From positions 18,006-82,005 of the forward strand of contig JAJDWA010000007.1 of NCBI GenBank assembly GCA_022825825.1: DNA of 64,000 nucleotides. The letters are read 5' to 3'. Of this stretch, positions 47,901-57,048 are shown piece after piece. A program made the translations under genes and the position numbers. This stretch comes from Candidatus Poribacteria bacterium (GTDB lineage: Bacteria; Poribacteria; WGA-4E; WGA-3G). Within the stretch, counting starts at the first letter, position 1, and every line of letters starts with the position of its first letter. The notes beneath the pieces were generated by a model. The model searched no databases, had not been told where the DNA came from, and saw nothing but the letters and a program-made list of their open reading frames with translations.

Positions 47901-50900
47901 TTCGCCACGGCTCGAATGCTGTTCTGCCAGTGCTTTTTGCGCACCGATATCCATGTTTTCCGTTTTTTGAGATGATCGAGTCGTCGCTGTTAATCCACGC
48001 TGCATCTGTTTTATCATCATTAGCTGCCGTTGCGCCTGTTCACGGCTGCTTCGGTTTGCTGAAAGATTGTTGCTGATTTCGGTGTAAAGTGCTGCAGCAT
48101 CATCCCACATTGCATACTGCATATATGTTTGTGCCAGACGTTCTATCTCCCAATAACCGTGTCCACTACCGCCTGACATGAAAATTGCTCCCATCTTCCT
48201 GAATGTATCTTGTCCTTTGATTTTTTCACCTTTCTGCATATATGCAGTTCCGAGTTTTCGGTAACTTTCCGGGAGTCCCCATGAATTCTGCGGATTCACT
48301 TTCTGTGTGGCGATTTCGAGCACACGTATTTCTCGATCACGATCCCCTGCACTTCTATATGCATCCGCGAGAACGTTTGCGCATCCAAGATGAATCATCA
48401 ATGGTGTATTTTTAAATAGTTGTTCTACAAGAGGGTCCGAATCTTCAAAATTATTTAAACCGATCTTCATCAACGCAACAGGAAACATCAGTAATGGGTC
48501 ATTAGGTTCCTGAGATAGTTTCTCTTCATATTCAGTTGCCAACTCTTTTAGTTTTCCCGATTTTTTATAGAGTTCTATCAGTTTTAATATGAGCTCTACC
48601 TGGGCGAAGGGTTGTGTGGCATTGAGTAGATTCGTATTTTCCATACTTTCACGCAAGAACTGCATTGCTTTTTCTGTTTCACCCACATTTTCGTAGGCAG
48701 AGATTAATTGTGTGTACGTGTACCTGTCGTTCGGGTTAACTTTGATTATTTTTTCATAGATTTCAACTGCAGCTTTTGGGTTATTGTGTCTAAGAAGGTG
48801 CTGCGCAACCCTGCGTGCGAAATCGAGAGCAGCGTTTTGTCCAAAAGACGGAGCAATCATTTCCTTAGTAAAAGAGATGAGTTCGTTAATTTTTCCGGCA
48901 TTTGAGAAAGCGTCTATAATCCGGTGCGTATTATAACCGAGTGCGCTTGGATTTTCTTTGATCAATATGTTGTATTGTTCAACAGCCTTATTTACAGGGC
49001 CGCTCTGCTGCAGCATCTGCGCGTATTGTTGACGGGTTGTACTATCTTTCGGTCTAAGAGCAAGTGCTGCCTCAAATGCGTTTGATGCTTTTTGGTACTG
49101 TTTAGCTCTTTCATAAAATTTAGCCAGATTAAGTTGCGCGCGGAACGAGTTTGGATTTTTTTGTACAGCTTCAAGCAGCTTAGGTTCACGGTTTTGGACA
49201 GTCGGAGTATTGCTGACAAGACGTGAAGCATGCTGAAAATTCCACTGATGCATGGTTTGTCCGTGACGATCGCGTTGATTAGCAAATTGCAAAGCGCGTT
49301 CTGCAAGGCGAGCAGCATCTTGTCGCCGCCCCAGCCTTTCTAAATGTTGGCTCAGTTGCATCAAGAAATTCGGGTCCCGTTCCCCTTTAGACATATCTAC
49401 CGCTTTCTTTGCTATAGCAAGTGCAAACTGTGTTAAACCTGCATTTTGTAGTTTTTGCGAAAACTGATACAGTTCACGGGTTCCACTTGGCGAATTTAGA
49501 AGTTTAGTCATTAACTCACGAACAGTGACAGTATCGCCAGTGTACACTGCTAACTGGAACATTAACTGATTATATTGACGACGATTCCGTGGGTCTGCCT
49601 CTATCATTTCCTTAAGTAGCGTAAGAGCAGTTTTATGTTCGCCTACATTCATAGAAACAAAACAGGTATTTAGTTTAAGTGTTAAGTCGTTGGGAAATTC
49701 TTTTTGGAGTGCTGAGAGAATCTCCTGCGCTTCGTTGCGTTTTCCCGCCCACCAATAACAATAACTTAATGCCAGCCCCGGATATATACGCTCACTTTCA
49801 TTTGCAGCATCGAATTCAGCCTGTAATTTACTATATAAAACTTCTTGATGGTTTCTTATAAGCACTGTGTTGAAAAACTGTTGAAGGAACAGCAGCCTAT
49901 CTCGGTTGTAGTATATCGTTGGTGAAGGAAAGCTTGATTGAACTGTGGTATATCCTCCAGACGAGTATGATGCGTATGTGAGTGACGCTACACGTTTGGA
50001 ATTGGTAGTTTTTGGTTTGGTACGTTCAAGATGTGCCCAGAAATGCTCTATCGCTTTCTCTGTCTGTCCATTATTCAGATAAGCAATTGCAAGCGTAGAA
50101 TAGATTTGACTTTGGAATCCCTGCTGTTGCATAGGAATATATGGCATACCAGTTGGGACAGTCGGTGTATTCGTCTGATGTGCCGGTATCCGCATTTGAG
50201 CAAGTATTTTCTCAACTTGATCCATTTTACCTAACTCGGCAAGAATAGGTACTAACATCAATCCAGCACGAAGGTCTGTCACTTCCATATTTTCAAGTTC
50301 ACTAAAAACTTTTTCTGCGTTCGCAATTTTTCCAGTATAAAATGAAATGGATGCGTAGTGAATGGCAAGCCGGGTTCGGGCGTCAGGTGTCAATGCTGTC
50401 ATTTTATCGTAATCGGCTTTCCACGTTTCATAATCAACATTCTGCTGTGTTAACTGATTCAACCGCATGCTTTGATACGCTGGATCGTTAGGAGATATAG
50501 AAAGCAAGTGCTCGGTAATTTCATTTACCTTTTCAGAATTGTTGAACAAGGTATAGACTTGGAGTAACGTTTCAAGAGTCTTTATATCTTTTGGATGCGC
50601 GGCAGCATTCGCTTCATATTGCTCTATTAATTTATTCAATTTTCCCTGTTTTTGTGCAATTGTTGTCAATTGGACGAGTGCGCCTGCTTGTGCTTCTTCA
50701 AAACTATTCGGCTGCCAAGTTGCCGCACTTCTACCACTATAATAAGGTTGTCCTTGAATTTGATACACAAGATTTCGTGGAATGTTCAGTTTACCCATAC
50801 TGATAGTGGTAAGTCCGTAAGGCATATAAGGGGTATAAGGGGTCGCGTGAGAGATGTGAGCCGTTGTGGTTGCAGCACTTGGTTTGGCTGGTGGCGTAGG

Positions 50901-53771
50901 CATTTCCAGAATCCGCTGGAAATGCGGTTCAGCGCGTTCTAATTCGTTCATTTCAACCAACAGCGCACCTATTTTATAAATATCTATCGCATCAGTCGCC
51001 TTTTCAGCAGCGCGATCAAGCGTAAGTAACGCTTCTTCAAGTAGCCCATGTCGTATAAGTAAGTGAGAGAGTTTAATTTCTGCTTCTAACGTTTGATTTT
51101 TGGCGTGTATTAGTTTCGTCCATGCCTGCACAGCTTCTTGTTCACGTCCTACATCGTATAACAATTCACCCAGTTTTTGTTGATGCACGGCATTAGGGTG
51201 TGCATCAACAAGCAGCTGTTGGTAGTTTAAGGCATCCTCCATATTTCCCAACTCCGTGCTAACTTTTACAAGTTGTTCCAGCAGGTCTTGATTGTCGGGT
51301 TGCCGATCTAAAGCTCGCGCAAGTTGGAACTTGGCATTAGATAGATCCCCAATATCCTGGTAGATATTCGCGAGTGCAAGGACAGATGCCACACTGGAAG
51401 TGTCAACTTTAGAAAGTTGTTTGAGTTTCTCTTCAAACTCGTTATGTTGCCCGAGGTCGTAATATAACTCTGAGAGTGGTTTGACAAAGGCAAGCTTATC
51501 ACTCACACTGGTACTCAATTTCCAACACTGCCAATACTGGTCAAGTGCTTGTCGTAGATTGCCTGAAAGTTTATAAGTCTTCGCAAGTTCCGTTCGAATA
51601 TCGGTTGCATCTGGACGGAGCCGTATTGCTTGCTTGAGACTGGTAATAGCCGTCCCATAATCACCGGAACCTTTTGCAATTTGTGCTAACAGTTGATGTC
51701 CCTCTGGGTTCCGCGGACTATGTGCAACAACCTGTTTTGCTGCTTCCGTAGCTGCCTTAAAATCCATGGTGTTTAGATGTGCACGCGCGATATTCGCGTA
51801 GTATTCACGGGCGTTTGCGGAATCTATCTCAATTAAGTGCGTGTATATAACGTTTGCTTCACCTTGTCGGTTCTGCTTAGTATATACTTCGGAAAGTCTT
51901 CTGTTTACAACGATGTCATTCGGACGGAGAGTTTTCGCTTCTAATAACACTTCAAGTCCATAAGTGATGTTCCCCAACTTAAGGTACATTTTTGCGAGGC
52001 GCATCTGCAGTGCGAAAGTTGCCTCAGCATTGCCCGTCTGTTTTTTCAGTTGATCTTCTACTGTTTCAATTTGCGCTACAAGTGTTCCTTGCCGCCGATA
52101 GATTTCAATTCTTTGGTCTGCCATCTGTTCAGCGAAAAATGCGTTCGGTGCAAGTTTTTCCGCTTCAGCGTATTCTGTAAGCGCATCTTCGTATTTCCCA
52201 TTCTTCATAAGCCGCTTTGCTAACGTTTCGCGATAGCGATATGCATCAGGCATCAATGCTACCGCTTTTCGGCTTGCTTCAATCGCTTTGGAAGGGAACT
52301 TTTTTGTGTCTAACAATCGCGCTAAACGGTCATGATTCTCAGCAGTACTTTTATCGTCAACAACCATTTGATTCCATGTTTCAACAGCCTTTTCACGGTC
52401 GCCTTGACGGAAGTAAAACTCTCCGAAATACTCAATGTAATCCAGATTTTCAGAGGCAAGAGCAATTGCCTTTTGATATGCTGTTACAGCGTCTTCTATC
52501 CATTCGTGTCCAGTGTAAATTTCTGCAAGAATAAGATATGTACTTGCATTCTGTGGATTGCGGTCAATCATTTTCTGATATACTGCTTTTGCTTTGTCTA
52601 CATTTTCAAGTTGTACATACAATTTTCCAAGTTCCCGATAAATCCCAAAATCATCGGGATGTTGTTCAATCAGAACTTCATATTCTGCAGCTGCCTCTTC
52701 AAACTTTTCGGCGTTGCGAAGCGCAGTAATCAGGTTGAGACGTAGTCCTGAGTCTGTTGGTGCAAGTTCTAACCCCTTGCGATATGTTGTGATGCTTTCA
52801 TCAAGTTGTTGATTTTCAATGAACGCTGCGGCAAGCAATCCGAGCAATTCAGGATCGTTTGGGCTTGTTTCAAGTTTAGTTTGATAGTAGCCGATTAGTC
52901 CTTCCCAGTTTCCATCAGCTGCATAAATATCAATGATACGTTGCTGTAGGTCTTTTCGTAGCCAATTGCCGGGTGCAGTTAATGTTAATGCCTCATCGTA
53001 ATGCTTCCGCGCTTTTTCATACGCGCCTGTATCTTCGTGGATTTTACCGATTTCTCGCAAACTGAGACACTTGCGATACGGGTCATCTTTTTTAATTTCG
53101 AGAATCGCTTTGTGTTGTGCAATTGCTTGAGGATAGAGATTCTGTTCATAAAAAAGGTCCGCAAGTTCAATACGTGCAAAGATATTTTCCGGATCAAGCT
53201 CAGCAATTTTTGACCACACGCTGATCGCCTCTTTAACCTTATCACGACTAAAATATGAACGGCCAAGCACTTTGTATATTTTCGTTAATTCTTCCGGAGA
53301 GGTAGACTGCGTCTGTTCAGTTAACTCCACAGCCTTTGTCAATTCTATAATTGCATTTTCGTGTTGACGCAGCGTTGCATACATCTTTCCCAGAGCGAAG
53401 TGTGGATAGTAATTGTTCTGTGAAAGTTCAACAGCGCGCTGATACGCAGTGAGCGCTTCCGTATCTTTTCCAAGTCGCTTATAGAGATGTCCCAAAATAA
53501 GCTGAAAATTAGAATCCTCTGGTTTTGCTTGTGCTTCTGTCTTGTAATCAGCGACCATTGCATCTAAGCCAGGGCCTTCAAGATAAAACTGATAAAGCCG
53601 ATCAAATGCACTCCCTTCTTTGGGGTTGCGGCTAAGCATCAACTTATAGCGTTCAGTGATTTTTGCATCGTTTGTTTCCTCTTGTGCGAGGATGATTGGA
53701 GAGATAGACAAGATAAAAAATAAAATGGACACCACACAAAAAACGATTGAAGATTTTTTACGTCCAAACAT
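44943..53771 (-). CDS. Giant exported TPR protein, 2942 aa (paralogue A)
   Basis: Signal peptide (SSIVFCVVSILFFILSISPIILAQ). TPR arrays fill ~35 to ~2750, with a low-complexity Pro/Thr linker near residue 967 (PTPPAKPSAATTTAHISHATP). The same C-terminal module as in the two genes downstream begins near 2780 (WLFLGPFDNTKGVGYNTTYIP; FLFDSDDQGKVWLNGKKMYAH; GFYLRITDSDGDPFNDL). The first ~340 residues align with the paralogue at 35881-44871 with about two-thirds identity and almost no gaps. Both keep the order of arrays and linker. AAGGAGGT precedes the ATG. It is the first gene of the five-gene run of exported repeat proteins. Confidence 0.85.
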   Translation of the reverse strand: MFGRKKSSIVFCVVSILFFILSISPIILAQEETNDAKITERYKLMLSRNPKEGSAFDRLYQFYLEGPGLDAMVADYKTEAQAKPEDSNFQLILGHLYKRLGKDTEALTAYQRAVELSQNNYYPHFALGKMYATLRQHENAIIELTKAVELTEQTQSTSPEELTKIYKVLGRSYFSRDKVKEAISVWSKIAELDPENIFARIELADLFYEQNLYPQAIAQHKAILEIKKDDPYRKCLSLREIGKIHEDTGAYEKARKHYDEALTLTAPGNWLRKDLQQRIIDIYAADGNWEGLIGYYQTKLETSPNDPELLGLLAAAFIENQQLDESITTYRKGLELAPTDSGLRLNLITALRNAEKFEEAAAEYEVLIEQHPDDFGIYRELGKLYVQLENVDKAKAVYQKMIDRNPQNASTYLILAEIYTGHEWIEDAVTAYQKAIALASENLDYIEYFGEFYFRQGDREKAVETWNQMVVDDKSTAENHDRLARLLDTKKFPSKAIEASRKAVALMPDAYRYRETLAKRLMKNGKYEDALTEYAEAEKLAPNAFFAEQMADQRIEIYRRQGTLVAQIETVEDQLKKQTGNAEATFALQMRLAKMYLKLGNITYGLEVLLEAKTLRPNDIVVNRRLSEVYTKQNRQGEANVIYTHLIEIDSANAREYYANIARAHLNTMDFKAATEAAKQVVAHSPRNPEGHQLLAQIAKGSGDYGTAITSLKQAIRLRPDATDIRTELAKTYKLSGNLRQALDQYWQCWKLSTSVSDKLAFVKPLSELYYDLGQHNEFEEKLKQLSKVDTSSVASVLALANIYQDIGDLSNAKFQLARALDRQPDNQDLLEQLVKVSTELGNMEDALNYQQLLVDAHPNAVHQQKLGELLYDVGREQEAVQAWTKLIHAKNQTLEAEIKLSHLLIRHGLLEEALLTLDRAAEKATDAIDIYKIGALLVEMNELERAEPHFQRILEMPTPPAKPSAATTTAHISHATPYTPYMPYGLTTISMGKLNIPRNLVYQIQGQPYYSGRSAATWQPNSFEEAQAGALVQLTTIAQKQGKLNKLIEQYEANAAAHPKDIKTLETLLQVYTLFNNSEKVNEITEHLLSISPNDPAYQSMRLNQLTQQNVDYETWKADYDKMTALTPDARTRLAIHYASISFYTGKIANAEKVFSELENMEVTDLRAGLMLVPILAELGKMDQVEKILAQMRIPAHQTNTPTVPTGMPYIPMQQQGFQSQIYSTLAIAYLNNGQTEKAIEHFWAHLERTKPKTTNSKRVASLTYASYSSGGYTTVQSSFPSPTIYYNRDRLLFLQQFFNTVLIRNHQEVLYSKLQAEFDAANESERIYPGLALSYCYWWAGKRNEAQEILSALQKEFPNDLTLKLNTCFVSMNVGEHKTALTLLKEMIEADPRNRRQYNQLMFQLAVYTGDTVTVRELMTKLLNSPSGTRELYQFSQKLQNAGLTQFALAIAKKAVDMSKGERDPNFLMQLSQHLERLGRRQDAARLAERALQFANQRDRHGQTMHQWNFQHASRLVSNTPTVQNREPKLLEAVQKNPNSFRAQLNLAKFYERAKQYQKASNAFEAALALRPKDSTTRQQYAQMLQQSGPVNKAVEQYNILIKENPSALGYNTHRIIDAFSNAGKINELISFTKEMIAPSFGQNAALDFARRVAQHLLRHNNPKAAVEIYEKIIKVNPNDRYTYTQLISAYENVGETEKAMQFLRESMENTNLLNATQPFAQVELILKLIELYKKSGKLKELATEYEEKLSQEPNDPLLMFPVALMKIGLNNFEDSDPLVEQLFKNTPLMIHLGCANVLADAYRSAGDRDREIRVLEIATQKVNPQNSWGLPESYRKLGTAYMQKGEKIKGQDTFRKMGAIFMSGGSGHGYWEIERLAQTYMQYAMWDDAAALYTEISNNLSANRSSREQAQRQLMMIKQMQRGLTATTRSSQKTENMDIGAQKALAEQHSSRGENTKAIQIYEQIVKQMPEDFESRSKLASLYSRQKRHDKALETWNALLKADPENSKYQDGLINAYRASGKINEALELAQKYLEVEPTSSAHHVRIARLYAADGQVEKAIAAYKKTIELKPGDRRIYEDLARLYTQNSEFDAAEETYKEAIKFAERDWDKERIERQLMDLYRRQGKLEEMLKDAEEKGTLTYKMQTEIAKQYKDKGESQKAITAYKKALTLATQDHERRNISFQLMEEYAKIGEDKLVLEQFETAYNPNSISLGGKSITSSGTSITAIRFGNDNVRDNLIKTYQDQGKLDKLQSIFEERLKSKPKNITVLQILSDIYRNTHDHKKAAEIYQTLSDVQPNNIRSYYYAAASLNRTGQSELAKHFLNRGEAALSSSNYRNDMLVHAAFAIICLEGDMPEQAVKYAEQAVAKGTGGGDIFRDGVYGLLGRCYFETKQYEEAANAYQQLANITRSDWKRKEAEKAIQRAYREGNLHETRIPKLVKMAEENPDDPDVRLSLAKSYESSNQVDEAIAQYEKLIELQPDTSEWHKTIGDLYQKSRKTHGAERLAKVTAAYEKAIKLEPNTYQLYEKLGQIYTQGSELEQAESVYRRALDAQLDEYEYNRVINAIWSLYDSQTQREKGIAVLEELKPKMPTSSTLHELLADAYKNIGDTEKSELVYSQWLEIRQKQVSKRQYHGDFNRLAEQLLNLNIYPEVALDYAQRAIKSGDNPKYGLTLGIAYLANEQYDAALEQLKSSLNTIKPKDIENQLLSRISAFGKNAQDKEGFTEMVEQLVNAISNNLANELSSNIALAKFGRELGLTEIAKTYIKKTGFIPESAWLFLGPFDNTKGVGYNTTYIPEDAKQFDTTTKYDAVNGQVSWQKIADDTYDGFIDFGADDNWYTGYAWVTVISPDERKAQFLFDSDDQGKVWLNGKKMYAHRRARGAVIDRRSIPVTLMAGKNSILVKVCNETLPWGFYLRITDSDGDPFNDLTFSNSAEN

Positions 53772-53844
53772 CGGTAAACCTCCTTGCGAAATGACTTGGG
53801 TTGTTCAACAATTTAGTTAGACTGTTAACGATATACCGTCAATC

Positions 53845-53865
53845 GGCGCGTTTGCAAAGCGCGCC
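53845..53865. repeat. Short GC-rich hairpin upstream of the giant TPR gene
   Basis: GGCGCG, TTTGCAAAG, CGCGCC followed by TACTT. It lies ~75 bases before the start codon of paralogue A and resembles other CCTAC-ended hairpins of the window. Confidence 0.5.
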
Positions 53866-53985
53866 TACTTACATCTATTTGTGTTTATATTTTCTCTAAT
53901 GAAAGGTTGTACTTAATGAGACACCGCCGTGCAAAAAGATAGTAATAGTTCTTTAGTTGTTAGTTTTCGCTTTCACCTATTGTGT

Positions 53986-54795
53986 TTAGTGTTGCCCAAG
54001 CGATGCCAATGTGAATGTATCGTGAAACCAACCTGTGCAATTGCTATGTATATAGGTGATGTCATTTATCACGATACGTCGATTGTTAGGAAACTTTTTA
54101 AGCAAATCACCACGTAGATATCGCCCGTCATAACGTCTAAAGAAGACCGTCCGTCCGGTTTCTTCTTCAATATAAACTTCCGCAAGTTCATCACCGTGCT
54201 CTTTGGTAATATCAGCATCTAAAACACGGAGACAGTGGAAGGTGTTCTCACCAATTGTAACATCATAGGTACCGGCACCAAACCCTTGACCGTCAGTAAG
54301 TTTGTAAGAGCCATCAGGTTGCAATTGATAACGTCCATCGTCAACGATTCGGCGTTTGGCATCAGGTCCCCACTGGCCTTCAAACCATTCGTCCCCGATT
54401 GTATTGAAAATTCGCCTCCCATCAATTGTGTTTACGACTGAAATCCACCTTGTGTGTGTTTCATCAATTGCAACATACATCAAATCAGGAGAAGCTGGCC
54501 AGTCTTTTGCAAACCACTCATTGAATTGGATTTCAACACAGTCAATGTCTCGAATAGTTGCGGGGGCAGTCGGAATCATCTCTGTTACGGCATCTAATTG
54601 CTGTGTTTCGCCATCGTATTCTGCCCACATATAACGTTCACCCATCTTGGGGATAGTAAACCACCACTGTAGTTCTTGACAATCAACTTCAGTTATACGG
54701 TCAGAACTTTCAACTATCTCAATATCGGGACGAGTCGGCGGAAACGGGTGATCTATTACTTCGCCAGGGTGTTCTATTTTGAATTTCTGCTCCAT
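53986..54795 (-). CDS. Hypothetical protein, 269 aa, soluble
   Basis: No signal peptide or membrane segment. The protein is mixed alpha/beta and rich in Trp and aromatic residues (QWWFTIPKMGERYMWAEYD; WFEGQWGPDAKRR; FGAGTYDVTIGENTFHCLRVLD; EVYIEEETGRTVFFRRYDGR). It is well-formed, with no low-complexity parts, and a ribosome-like AAGAG before the ATG. I do not recognise the family. It sits alone upstream of the giant TPR genes, in the same direction, with ~215 bases between. The repeated Asp/Trp motifs and the DGRYQLQPDGSYKLTDG turn-rich part suggest a beta-sandwich. Confidence 0.6.
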   Translation of the reverse strand: MEQKFKIEHPGEVIDHPFPPTRPDIEIVESSDRITEVDCQELQWWFTIPKMGERYMWAEYDGETQQLDAVTEMIPTAPATIRDIDCVEIQFNEWFAKDWPASPDLMYVAIDETHTRWISVVNTIDGRRIFNTIGDEWFEGQWGPDAKRRIVDDGRYQLQPDGSYKLTDGQGFGAGTYDVTIGENTFHCLRVLDADITKEHGDELAEVYIEEETGRTVFFRRYDGRYLRGDLLKKFPNNRRIVINDITYIHSNCTGWFHDTFTLASLGQH

Positions 54796-54908
54796 CTCTT
54801 TATTTTCCTCAGAACGGATTGGACATCTATATTTTTAATGATTTCAGAACAATATAAACGCCAATTTATGTTTTTTTTTACGACTTGTGTTAGTTAGTGG
54901 TTGACTCG

Positions 54909-55106
54909 CTAAATTTTAATTGTATATAAAACTTGCGGAATAGATCCAAAAGTTCCGTCCCTCCGCTTGCAGGATAAAGGGGGAGTATATTTAGGGCGTT
55001 CAAAACATAAAAACTTAATGAGTGAACCATTTAGATAATGACACAAATATCCTGACGCTTCCAACATACTGTCTACGGTCTGACGCGCTTCGCGTTCGGG
55101 TGTCAC
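54909..55106 (-). pseudogene. Possible remnant of a type I restriction subunit R N-terminus
   Basis: A GTG-started frame reads MTPEREARQTVDSMLEASGY, which resembles the first residues of HsdR-type proteins (TPE-x-ARxxID-x-LLEAAGW). After ~20 residues the similarity stops and the rest is not recognisable. No other part of such a gene is near. It could also be chance. Confidence 0.35.
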
Positions 55107-55150
55107 TTTGGATATTGGTAGATTATAGAAGGACTTGGACAGTCTGAATA

Positions 55151-55180
55151 GGCGAGGTTAGGAAACCTTGCCTACCGGGG
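55151..55180. repeat. Dispersed repeat, GGTTAGGAAAC...CCTACCGGG type
   Basis: GGCGAGGTTAGGAAACCTTGCC followed by TACCGGGGG; arms pair with one mismatch. Sister copies at 25206-25232 and 60318-60342. Confidence 0.7.
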
Positions 55181-55260
55181 GCGAAAATGTTGATTAATTC
55201 ATATTTCGCCAATCATAAGACTGGGCGGGCACAGAGACCCGCCAACAATTTCAAAGGAAC

Positions 55261-56016
55261 CTAAACATTACACACGTCATAAGCGTGCTGCATCGCATCA
55301 AACGCATCACCTTTAGGACTAAACTCATGTCCTACATATAGGTCATAATCTGTATTAGCGATAGCACGCATCACGGCAGGATAATAGATTTCCTGTTCGT
55401 CATCAAGATCGCGACGGCCAGGGTTACCTGCAGTATGGAAATGCCCAATATATTCAATATAGTCCGTGATGTTGCGGATGAGGTCCCCTTCCATAATCTG
55501 CATGTGATAGATGTCATGGAGTAGCAGCGCCCGCGGTGAACCGACCCCTTTACAAACTTCAACGCCCCACTCCGTTTTATCACATTGATAATCGGGATGG
55601 TTCACTTTGCTGTTGAGCAGTTCAACACATAGGTTAACACCCTTCTCCTCAGCAGCTTTTGTTACCCGTGACAGACCGGCTATTGTGTTATCACGGCCTT
55701 CTTCATCAGACCTGCCTTCTCGATTGCCAGAAAAACAGATAAGACCGGGGATGTCGTTTTCTGCTGCGATATCAATATTTTTGAGCAACTCATCCTCAAT
55801 TCGGTCATGGTTGCTCGGATCGTTTAAACCGGAGGGAAGCGATGAATGTCCAACGACAATTGCAACCCGCATCCCGTGATCTTGAACAACAGGCCAGAGA
55901 TCGGCAGGTAGCATCTCAACAGATTTGTAGCCGATTTCAGCGGCTCTCTTAATTACATCTTCCGGCTCTCTGTCGCGCCGGAAACCACCAAAACAGATGG
56001 ATTGATTAATTGGCAT
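55261..56016 (-). CDS. Hydroxypyruvate-isomerase-like TIM-barrel protein
   Basis: 251 residues from the ATG at 56016 (MPINQSICFGGF); the frame extends 15 codons further up, but the extension is not typical of the family. Hyi-like landmarks: IAAENDIPGLICFSGNREG, NLCVELLNSKVNHPDYQCD (Glu ligand), LLLHDIYHMQIMEGDL (Asp and His), GHFHTAGNPGRRDLDD and VGHEFSPKGD (final Glu). All four metal ligands of the AP-endonuclease-2-type fold are in place. It probably interconverts hydroxypyruvate and tartronate semialdehyde or related sugars. The Gfo/Idh/MocA gene lies upstream in the same direction. Confidence 0.83.
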   Translation of the reverse strand: MPINQSICFGGFRRDREPEDVIKRAAEIGYKSVEMLPADLWPVVQDHGMRVAIVVGHSSLPSGLNDPSNHDRIEDELLKNIDIAAENDIPGLICFSGNREGRSDEEGRDNTIAGLSRVTKAAEEKGVNLCVELLNSKVNHPDYQCDKTEWGVEVCKGVGSPRALLLHDIYHMQIMEGDLIRNITDYIEYIGHFHTAGNPGRRDLDDEQEIYYPAVMRAIANTDYDLYVGHEFSPKGDAFDAMQHAYDVCNV

Positions 56017-56054
56017 AATTTTTTCTCTCTTTTCGTGATAAAATCTTATGTGGT

Positions 56055-56075
56055 TAGGCACGCAATGCGTGCCTA
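56055..56075. repeat. Perfect hairpin between the isomerase and oxidoreductase genes
   Basis: TAGGCACGCA, one base, TGCGTGCCTA: ten-base perfect arms. It may be a repeat-family hairpin or an attenuating element; there is no T run. Confidence 0.6.
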
Positions 56076-56082
56076 TTACGTT

Positions 56083-57048
56083 TTAGAGGTCAATTGCTTT
56101 ACCGGTTACAAACGATGTGCTTGCGGCAAGCATGATACGGAGTGTCTGCAACGCATCACTATACGGTGACAGAATTTTTGAGTCGTCCCCACTTTTAACA
56201 GCGTCAATGAATACACGATCTCTGTCTTGCCCACCGCCACCAGCAAGCGGTTCCGTTTCACCTTTACGGTTCACATTATTTGGTCCACCGACGGTGACAA
56301 CGAGTCCACGCGTAAACACCTCAAGATGCACACGACCAAAACCTTCCAACGCACATGCAGAAACGATATTCGCAACAGCACCGTTCTCAAACTCAATGTT
56401 TACCATACTGATGTCGTCAACGTCATAGTTTTCAATATGTGTCATGCTACCGCTATTTGCGACACCGTGTACAGTTTTACCATCACTGCCCACCAGAAAA
56501 CGGCACAGATCGAAAATATGTGTTGTCTGTTCTACGTGCTGTCCGCCAGATTGCGCACGTACACGCCACCAAGGCGTTCCGGGCATGCCGCCCATCCAAT
56601 AGCCAAGCGCACCGAGAATTTGTGGTTGCTCTTCAAGCATCTTCTTGGCATTTTGTGCATTACCACCATAACGCCAATGATAACCAACACTTGTGATAGT
56701 GCCAGTTTCTTTGATATAATCATTGATGATAATTGCTGGCTCAAGTTCGGAATGGATCGGCTTCTCAATAAACATCGCGATGCCTTTTTCACAAGCGATC
56801 CGTTCCTGCTCTCCGTGTGCAAACGGCGGTGTGCAGATGTAAACGGCATCTAATTCCTCTTTATCGTACATTACACGAAAATCGGTATAAGCGTTGCCGC
56901 CGAACTCTTCTGCGCGTCCTTTCGCACGATCTTCAGAAATATCACACATGGCACAGAATTCTACATCTTCAAAATTATCTTTTAGGTTGCGCATGTGTGC
57001 ACCTGCCATGCCACCTGTACCGATAAAACCGAGTTTAACTTTGTCCAT
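56083..57048 (-). CDS. Gfo/Idh/MocA-family oxidoreductase
   Basis: 321 residues. Rossmann motif LGFIGTGGMAGAHMRNL, then AMCDISEDRAKGRAEEF; EKPIHSELEPA near residue 95; then GYHWRYGGNAQNAKKML. The C-terminal domain contains the QSGGQHVEQTTHIFDLCRF helix typical of the sugar/inositol-dehydrogenase type. An AAGGAG ribosome site precedes the ATG. It is divergent from the TIM-barrel gene at 57198 and lies upstream of the hydroxypyruvate-isomerase-like gene. Confidence 0.87.
   Translation of the reverse strand: MDKVKLGFIGTGGMAGAHMRNLKDNFEDVEFCAMCDISEDRAKGRAEEFGGNAYTDFRVMYDKEELDAVYICTPPFAHGEQERIACEKGIAMFIEKPIHSELEPAIIINDYIKETGTITSVGYHWRYGGNAQNAKKMLEEQPQILGALGYWMGGMPGTPWWRVRAQSGGQHVEQTTHIFDLCRFLVGSDGKTVHGVANSGSMTHIENYDVDDISMVNIEFENGAVANIVSACALEGFGRVHLEVFTRGLVVTVGGPNNVNRKGETEPLAGGGGQDRDRVFIDAVKSGDDSKILSPYSDALQTLRIMLAASTSFVTGKAIDL

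Larger units (their letters stand above)
54796..55260. other. Intergenic region with remnant coding sequence and a hairpin repeat
   Basis: No intact gene. It holds a possible restriction-subunit remnant (54909-55106) and one dispersed repeat (55151-55180). The remainder is AT-rich. Confidence 0.55.

Noticed and set aside
35900..53800. Many plus-strand frames of 60-140 codons across the giant TPR genes
   Set aside because: They are antisense to intact TPR frames, show no domain and lack ribosome sites.
56055..56075. Terminator after the oxidoreductase gene
   Set aside because: A perfect hairpin, but no T run on either strand; listed as a repeat instead.
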